16,842 nucleotides of DNA from Clarireedia homoeocarpa (Eukaryota; Ascomycota; Leotiomycetes; Helotiales; Rutstroemiaceae), in contig LNKV01000077.1 in assembly GCA_001465935.1 (NCBI GenBank), positions 32,944 to 49,785 of the forward strand, read 5' to 3'. The position numbers and the translations under genes were made by a program. The notes below the pieces were generated by a model, which saw only the letters and a program-made list of their open reading frames with translations, had not been told where the DNA came from and ran no database searches. Shown here in pieces: positions 10,566 through 16,842 of this stretch (its first letter is position 1; every line of letters starts with the position of its first letter).

Positions 10566-12230
10566 ATTATATATATTATTATTTATATATATTCTAATTA
10601 AAAGTATTTTAAAACTAATTTCTTTTTCTCGAGAGGTAATAAAGATATTAATTATATTAGTAAATTCTTTATAAATCTCGTTATATAATTTATAGATAAT
10701 ATTCTATCTCTTTAATATTATATTAATAATATTATTATAAAATAGAATAATATTATAAATTAGTTTTTTTATAATTAATAGTATTAACTTATCTTTTATT
10801 TATTATTAAGATTAGATAGAATTATATTTTTATCTTTATATATATTTATTATAGATACTTTTAATAAGTATAATAATAAAAATAATATTCAAATAATTTT
10901 ATAACTTTTAATTATAACTCGAGAATTAAAGATAATATAATTTCGAGTCTTTCTAATAAATAAACTTGAAATTCTAATTTAATATAATATATACTAGATA
11001 TTATAAACCGAATATTATAACTTTATACTTTATAATATATTATTATTAATTATTAATTATAATATATATATTTTTTTAAAATGTAAATTAAATTAAATTA
11101 AATAAGAATAAACTATTAAAAATAAATAGTTAAGTAAATAGACTCTTGAAAAACTAATTTAAAATATTAATAGCTTTTTTATTTAAATTATAATAATTTA
11201 TTGATTTATTTATAAAGGGAAAAAACTTATATATAAATAACTAGATATAATTCTAAAAGATAATAATAATACTATTATACTTTTAAAAAAGTATCTTAAT
11301 AAATTATATATTATTATCTTTAAAAATTCTATTTCCTCGAATTATAATAATAAAGAAAAAGAAGAATTATATAAAATATTAAAATATATATTTAGAAATA
11401 TAGTAATCTTACTTTTACTTCTTTTTACTTTCTTATTAAATAATTTATTAAATCTTATAAAATAAAAAATCGATTAAATAATTAAAGATCTTTATATAAT
11501 TTTATATATTCTAAAAAATAAAAATTACTTATTATATTTATATTATCTTTTATTTCGCGACTTCCTCTTTAATAAAAAATAATATAGAAACTCGAATTTC
11601 TAAGTAAATAAAAAGTAAATATACTAGACTTTAACTTTTAATTATATAAAAATTATATTTATTTTTTTTAAATAAGATATTTATAAATAAAAGATATTTA
11701 GTATATTTATAACTATTATAAGAATTTAAATAGAAGATTATCTTTCTTTAAAAATTAAATATATATATATTTATTAGATTTAATATTTTTAAAAAGGCGG
11801 TATTTAATTTTAAAATAATAATTAAATTTATTAGTTTTTTTAAATATATTTTCTTTATTAGTTTAAAGTTCTTAGTTAGATTAAAAAGATTTTAAAAGAT
11901 ATTATTATAATAAGTTCTTTAGAATTCTATATTTTAATAAATTATATTAATTTTTTAAAGATTTAACTAATAAATATTATAGATTATTAAATAGTTTAAA
12001 TTTTATACTTTTATTTATAATATAAAACGATTTGTTTTTTATAATTAGATAAGAATTAAATAAACTTCTTTTTAATTATATTATTTAACTTTTATTTTTA
12101 TTTTAAAAGAAAATATTATTCGGAAAATATTTTAATAATATATTTCTAATTAGATTTATAAGATATCAAAGATATAATTAAATTGAAGTTTTATTCTATA
12201 AATATTTAAAAGATATACTAGTTAGATTAT

Positions 12231-12722
12231 ATCGGTTGTTTTTTCTTTAAATAATAAGATAATTATATTAGACTTTAATAGTAAAACGATTTAGTTTTAA
12301 AATATAATAATAAGTAAATTATAATAGATATTTAAAAGATATATAAAAAATATTTAATTAATCGCCTTTTCTTTAAATAATAAGATAGTTATATCGAGTT
12401 TTATTAATAAAACGATTTAGTTTTAGAATATAATAATAAATAAATTATAATAAATACTCGAGAGATATATAGAAAATATTTAATTAATCGCTTTTTCTCT
12501 AAATAATAAGATAGTTATATCGGGTTCTAATAATAAAACGATTTAGTTTTAGAATATAATAATAAATAAATTATAATAGATATTCGAGAGATATATAGAA
12601 AGTATTTAATTAGTTACTTTTTTTTTAAATAATAAGATAATTATATCGAGTTCTATTAATAAAATAATCTAGTTTTAAAATATAATAATAAATAAATTAT
12701 AGTAAATATTCGAGAGAGATAT
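12231..12722 (+). repeat. tandem WD40 repeats, four units of exactly 126 bp
   Basis: The anchor AAACGAT (AAATAAT in the last unit) recurs at 12284, 12410, 12536 and 12662, so the period is 126 bp (42 codons) with no indel. Each unit translates as LIAFSLNNKIVISGSNNKTI followed by stop-F-stop-N, corresponding to VAFSPDGK..ASGS.D.TIRLWD with R and W turned into stops. Units two and three differ at roughly nine positions, nearly all transitions, so they were close to identical before RIP. High internal conservation is typical of sensor repeats that evolve by concerted exchange in incompatibility-type NLRs. Flanking text is TLEGHTS before the array and a short C-terminal tail after it. Confidence 0.92.
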
Positions 12723-12955
12723 TAATATTTTAATATCTTCGACTTTTAATAAATATTTTATTTTAAATTTCTAGATAAGTAAAAATATAGATATAAAAAT
12801 ATAAAATATTCTTTAATTACTTTATAATTATTAACTATCTATTATATCTATTTATAACAAAATTATAATTATAAGATATTTATTTAATAGTATTTTCTTT
12901 TTAAAACTTGAATTTATAAATTTTATATTATTTAAATAAAAAAGAATTTTAATAT

Positions 12956-13240
12956 ATATATTAAATATTATATATTTTATTTTATTTTTATAATATTATT
13001 TCTTTTTCTTTTTCTCTTTTTATAATAAAAAGGTTAGAAGATATTTATAATTATATAAAATTTTTATTTACTACTTTAATTTTAATAAGTTCTATTATAT
13101 TATATAGTTATTTTATATAAAGAAATAAAAAAAATTTTAAAAGATATATTTTCAATTAATATATTATTAGAATTAAAGATTTTAAAAAATAATATATATT
13201 TATTCTAACTTTTATATTAAGATTTATTAAATAGTTACTA
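12956..13240. other. junction between NLR pseudogene and Copia fragment
   Basis: This is about 285 bp where the NLR tail has ended and Copia RT is not yet recognisable. A palm-like Copia RT segment would be expected here if the element were complete, but I could not read it in any frame. Either the Copia copy is 5'-truncated at this junction or its RT start is too degraded. The stretch 12990-13020 is a pyrimidine-rich run. No LTR could be placed to the left of the Copia coding region. Confidence 0.45.
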
Positions 13241-14200
13241 TTATTATTAGTTTTTATTTTCTATTACTAATAAATAATTCGTCTTTAACTTAATTAATAT
13301 ATCTTTATATATATCTTTAAGAGAGTAAAAACTAAATATATTTATAATTTACTAATTTTATATATATTATATATTTACTTTTTATTATTTTATAAAATTC
13401 GAAGTTATTAAATTTATAAATAAAAACTAAATATCTATTAGCTTTAAAAAAAAATTAAATTATTATATTATAATCTTTTTTAAAAAAAGTTTATTTTAAA
13501 TATCTACTAGCTAGAAATAAACTTCGACTTATTAGTTATAGTATAATACTAAGAACTTTTATATAATAAAATCAAAGTTCTAAATAAATAATTAAAATAG
13601 TAAATCGAGAACTTAAATAAAAAAATATATTATATTCTTTTAAAATTATAAATAGTAAAACTCTTTATATTTATAAATAGATTATTTACTAATAATAAAG
13701 ATCTTAGCTTATAATTTAAATATAAGATCTTTTTAATAAATAAATATCTATATAAAGATTTAGATAATATATTTAGAATAAAAAGTAACTTGATCTATTA
13801 AAATAATATAAAGAGTAAGTATATAACTTAAAGTATATTAGTATTCGAGATCTATAAAATAGTTATTAGTATCAATTTAGTAATTATAATCAATTATATA
13901 ATTTAAATAATTACTAAATAACTAGAACTTCTAATATTACTAATTATTATTTATATAGATTTATACTTTTTATATAACTACTTTATAAAATTTAAAATAA
14001 TAAAAAAGAAATAATTAATAATTAATATTATAACTTTATATCAATTATATAAAAGAAAAGAGCTAATAGAAATCTAATAGATTAAAAATAATAATAATCT
14101 TATTAATATAATAACTAAAAGGATAGTAAATAAGATATTAAAAATAATAATTAATATAAACAAACTTACTATTTAAATAAAAAGATAGGTTATATAATAA
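13240..14200 (+). pseudogene. pol: Ty1/Copia pol fragment (end of RT plus RNase H), RIP-destroyed
   Basis: The plus strand reads LL(QT)DDS with both aspartates now N (13270-13278), the fungal Copia version of the YVDD box. It continues through (C)(Q)PEASFDL-like residues near 13510, VLNK.LKWQIEN-like, KLFVFVDGSFANNKDLS-like at about 13660-13705 (D to N), (TR)S.LASEIY-like, LELPTLP.IVCTDSYSLYN-like, LGTTKEKRL-like and QSYERREL.EIRWI...NPADAMTK-like at about 14038-14120. It ends in a GWV-type tail near 14200. These are consecutive C-terminal blocks of fungal Copia polyproteins. Integrase and gag are absent, because the NLR gene occupies the sequence to the left, so this is a truncated copy unless the rest was displaced. 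The 3' LTR lies downstream. Confidence 0.9.
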
Positions 14201-14337
14201 TAAAAAATAGTATTAGAAAGAAGAATTTTATTTATTTAAGTTTTTTTATTTAATTTTCTTAAAATATAAATTAAAGAGTATAATATAATTATTTGAATTT
14301 TCTTTATATTATTTTTATTATAATTATTTACTAAGCT

Positions 14338-14700
14338 TGTTAAATAGATAAGAAGTATATTTTATATATAATAAGAATTAATAGAAATTAGAAAGTCTTT
14401 TAGTTTTATAAAATAAGAACTTATTATTTATCTCGAGTATTATATAAAAGTTAAGATTAAACTTAAATATTATTTAGTAGTTATATACAAACTTATAATA
14501 AGTTAAGGGAATTATATTTATAAATAAAAAGAAAGTTTTATATATACTTTAGAGAATAATAAGATTCTTATAAAAAATACTAACTATAAAAACTATTAAA
14601 CTAGTAGTTACTTTATTTACTAATTTAGATTTAACTAGAGTTTTATTTAAATTACTTTTATTATATTTATTACTAGTATTATTATCAAGATTATTTAACA
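14338..14700 (+). repeat. probable Copia 3' LTR
   Basis: The right end at 14700 is where similarity to the inverted copy ceases, and it finishes in TAACA, keeping the canonical terminal CA. A perfect inverted octamer is present: TGTTAAAT at 14338-14345 and ATTTAACA at 14693-14700, giving an LTR of 363 bp. TG and CA are rare in this window, so the match is unlikely to be accidental. However, no clear purine tract abuts 14338 (a purine-rich run lies further upstream at about 14213-14226), so the left end is less certain than the right. Confidence 0.6.
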
Positions 14701-15666
14701 AGCTATTAGATAGAACCTCGATAATAATATAGTAATAAGTATTATAATCCTATTACTTATAATTATTATAAATATTATTCTAATATTTAATAAATTAGAT
14801 ATAAATCGGGAAAGATATAAAACCTTGTTTATAATATTTATTATAGTTATTAGAGATAAAAGTACTTTTATTTTAAATAAGTATAATATTTATATATAAA
14901 GAATATATTATTAAGAACTATATATCTTAGATATAGTTTTATATAAAAGTTATATTCTATTCTAATAAAATTAAGATTATTTATTATAAATTATTATAGA
15001 TATATCTTCGAAACTACTATCTACTTATAAGAAAAAAAGGATAATTTAAAAGTAGTATTTCTAGAATAATAATAATAAAGTTAATAATAGTAATACTAAT
15101 AAATATAAATAGAATAAATTTATATATAAAAATAACTAATTAGTAATCTTAATCTATTATATAATAAAGAACTTAACTAGTTGTTTATATTTATTTTAAT
15201 AATTTAATATTAGTATTACTATTAGTATTATTATTATTACTATTATTAGATAATTAATTAATTATTATAGATTATATAATAAATATAAACTCTTAATTGA
15301 AAATCCTATATATTAAAAACTTGTTATTTAATAAAGGCTCGATTCGAATAAAAAAGAAAAAGTTACTAATATATAGATAATCGGCTATAAAATAGCTCTA
15401 GTTAAGTAAACTAGAACTCAGAGTAAATATAGTATATTCGATATAAATATATAATACTTATATAACTAGAAAATCAACTTTAAAGACTATAAGTAGATAG
15501 TTAATACCCTTTATATAAAAAGTATAAAGATCGTAGTATAATCTTATAATTAAAGAAAGAAAACGATTTATATAATTAATATTAAACTTATACTTTATAT
15601 ATAATTCCGGGTATTATATATAATCTTTGTACTTTTTTATATAATATTATTCTTAGAGTACGACTT
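14701..15666. other. 966-bp spacer between inverted Copia ends, unassigned
   Basis: The spacer is bounded by the two outward Copia LTR termini. Base composition is slightly richer in G+C than the Copia arms, with runs such as 15336-15440 containing several CG and CT dinucleotides. It also shows RIP-type CpA loss. Bases right after 14700 (AGCTATTAGATAGAACCTCG) could be a mutated primer-binding site if the LTR at 14700 were also a 5' LTR, and a gag-like frame around 14805-14900 was considered, but neither is convincing. It may be older host DNA in which two Copia copies landed in opposite orientation. Confidence 0.4.
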
Positions 15667-16842
15667 TGTTAGTTATATTAATAAATAATATTAATAATAA
15701 ATATAATAAAAGTTATTTAAATAAAACTCTAATTAAATTTAAGTTAATAAATAAAGTAATTATTAATTTAATAGTTTTAATAATTAATACTTTTTATAAA
15801 AATCCGATTATTTTCTAAAATATATATAAAGTTTTTTTTTATAAATATAATTTTTTTAATCTATTATAAATTTATATATAATTATTAAATAATATTTAAA
15901 TTTAGTTTTAACTTTTATATAATATTTAAAATAAATAATAAGTTTTTATAAAATTAAAAGATTTTCTTTTTTTATTTAATTTTTATTAGATTTTTATTAT
16001 ATATAAAATATATTTCTTATTTATCTTATTATTTAGTAAATAATTATTATAAAAATAATATAAAGAAAATTTAAATAATTATATTATACTTTTTAATTTA
16101 TACTTTAAGAAAATTAAATAAAAATTAAATAAATAAAATAATTTTTTTTAATATTATTTTTTTATTTTTATATAATTTATTTTTTTATTTAAATAATAAT
16201 TTTATTAATATTAATTATTATCTTTAGTATTTTATTTATTATTCTTTTTATTATTATATTTATTAGATTATTATTATTTTTAATTTAATAAATTTCTATT
16301 AAATTCTTTTTTTTATATAATTAATATAAAGTTATAATATTAATTATTAATTATTTTTTCTTTATTATTTTAAATTTAATAAAATAGTTATATAGAAAAT
16401 ATAAATTTATATAAATAATAATTAATAATATTAGAAGTTCTAATTATTTAATAATTATTTAAATTATCTAATTAATTATAATTCTTAAATCAATATTAAT
16501 AACTATTTTATATATTTTAAATACTAATATACTTTAAATTATATATTTATTTTTTATATTATTTTAATAAATTAAATTATTTTTAATCTTAAATATATTA
16601 TTTAAATTTTTATATAAATATTTATTTATTAAAAAGATCTTATATTTAAATTATAAATTAAAATCTTTATTATTAGTAAATAATCTATTTATAAATATAA
16701 ATAGTTTTATTATTTATAAATTAAAAGGAATATAATAGATTTTTTTATTTAAATTCTCGATTTACTATTTTAATTATTTATTTAATATTTTAATTTTATT
16801 ATATAAAAGTTCTTAATATTATATTATAATTAATAAATTAAA
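15667..16842 (-). pseudogene. pol: second Copia copy, inverted, 3' LTR plus pol end (continues off the window)
   Basis: The minus strand is co-linear with plus 13523-14700; for matching positions the coordinates sum to about 30367. The RNase H block (FANNKDL region) lies near 16680-16660, the pol end near 16167, and the LTR at about 15667-16029. The LTR terminus reads TAACA on the minus strand (TGTTA at 15667 on plus). This copy is far more A/T-converted than its partner: for example the CTTCGACTTATTAG of the inner arm has become A/T only. It has several small indels relative to the partner near the LTR start. The rest of the element lies to the right of the window. Confidence 0.85.

Larger units (their letters stand above)
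10300..12955 (+). pseudogene. fungal NOD-like receptor (STAND, NACHT-WD40) pseudogene, RIP-destroyed
   Basis: The family couples an N-terminal effector to a NACHT NTPase and a ligand-sensing repeat domain, and acts in heterokaryon incompatibility and innate immunity (HET-E/HNWD type). Landmarks in one frame: linker near 10398; pre-Walker INLL(Q)EIYK(W) then IF(W)LN; Walker A at 10536-10565, where GTGK has become N-I-R-K; SFFFSR at 10617-10634; Walker B FIIDTFNKY at 10845-10871, second D to N and E to K; sensor RVFLxSRPEI at 10944-10979; FIWAATACRFI-like at 11178-11213; LSFRDFL at 11543-11567. A frame change lies between about 11925 and 12028. Then (W)S.CL(Q)TLEGHTS(W)-like residues at 12184-12229, four WD40 repeats, and a C-terminal NIL(W)L..(Y) tail ending near 12955. 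The N-terminal domain is unidentified. Confidence 0.9.
13523..16842. repeat. large inverted repeat: arms 13523-14700 and 15667-16842, 966-bp spacer
   Basis: The reverse complement of the right arm matches the left arm over about 1.18 kb with nearly constant register (coordinate sum 30366-30367), so indels are few and small. Differences are mostly transitions with A/T in the right arm. The left-arm limit of 13523 only reflects the window edge; the repeat may extend further. It is explained by two Copia 3' ends facing each other. Confidence 0.88.

Noticed and set aside
11205..11240. P-loop at the AAGGGAAAAAAC stretch
   Set aside because: In the frame shared with the other landmarks this is the FIWAATACRFI..GK region of the winged-helix part. 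The true Walker A is at 10536-10565.
14805..14900. Copia gag start after a 5' LTR at 14700
   Set aside because: A frame resembling a gag N-terminus with GK.. and a downstream aromatic was seen, but it lacks the conserved tryptophan positions even after allowing for RIP.
1..16842. Mitochondrial, apicoplast or AT-rich bacterial/protist genome as source
   Set aside because: The CpA/TpG-specific loss, recoverable nuclear retrotransposon polyproteins and a fungal NLR gene fit RIPped ascomycete nuclear DNA. No intact genes, tRNAs or rRNAs are visible.

Overview
This window is a block of nuclear DNA from a filamentous ascomycete (Pezizomycotina), made of transposons and at least one immune-receptor-type gene that have been heavily degraded by repeat-induced point mutation (RIP). 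No intact reading frame is visible. Composition is extremely A+T-rich: by eye about 3-5% G+C at both edges and 10-15% in the middle. CpA and TpG are almost absent and TpA is in large excess, while CpG (as TCGA, CGAA) survives. That is the RIP pattern, not ordinary CpG deamination. Reading stop codons as former CAA, CAG, CGA or TGG, D as N, T as I and C/H as Y recovers long stretches of known proteins. All identifications here rest on that reading by eye.

Layout. (1) Positions 1-8150 hold Ty3/Gypsy chromovirus sequence on the minus strand. One full element runs from a 5' LTR (outer end 8150) through gag (about 7450-6230), pol (about 5900-2330: protease, RT, RNase H, integrase with D-D35-E spacing, chromodomain) and a polypurine tract (1733-1748) to a 3' LTR ending at 1732. 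Beyond that LTR the sequence does not become flank. It continues into a second gag (positions below about 1080), so two elements appear to be joined in tandem through one shared LTR. (2) 8151-10300 is RIP-altered DNA with no recognised gene; its right part may encode the N-terminus of the next gene. (3) 10300-12955, plus strand, is a pseudogene of a fungal NOD-like receptor (STAND NTPase, NACHT plus WD40). It has a complete series of NACHT landmarks in one frame over more than 1.5 kb, then four WD40 repeats of exactly 126 bp. (4) About 13000-14700, plus strand, is the 3' part of a Ty1/Copia element (end of RT, RNase H, probable LTR ending in CA at 14700). (5) 14701-15666 is an unassigned spacer. 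(6) 15667-16842 is a second copy of the Copia 3' end on the opposite strand, running out of the window. With segment 4 it forms an inverted repeat of about 1.18 kb per arm.

The genes do not work together as a pathway. They share a history: repeats accumulated, RIP recognised the duplicates and destroyed them, and the NLR-type gene was mutated with them. The two edge copies (1-1732 and 15667-16842) are much closer to pure A/T than their inner partners (6382-8150 and 13523-14700), so mutation load differs strongly between copies of the same sequence. Such islands usually form heterochromatin and can include centromere cores; this is inference.
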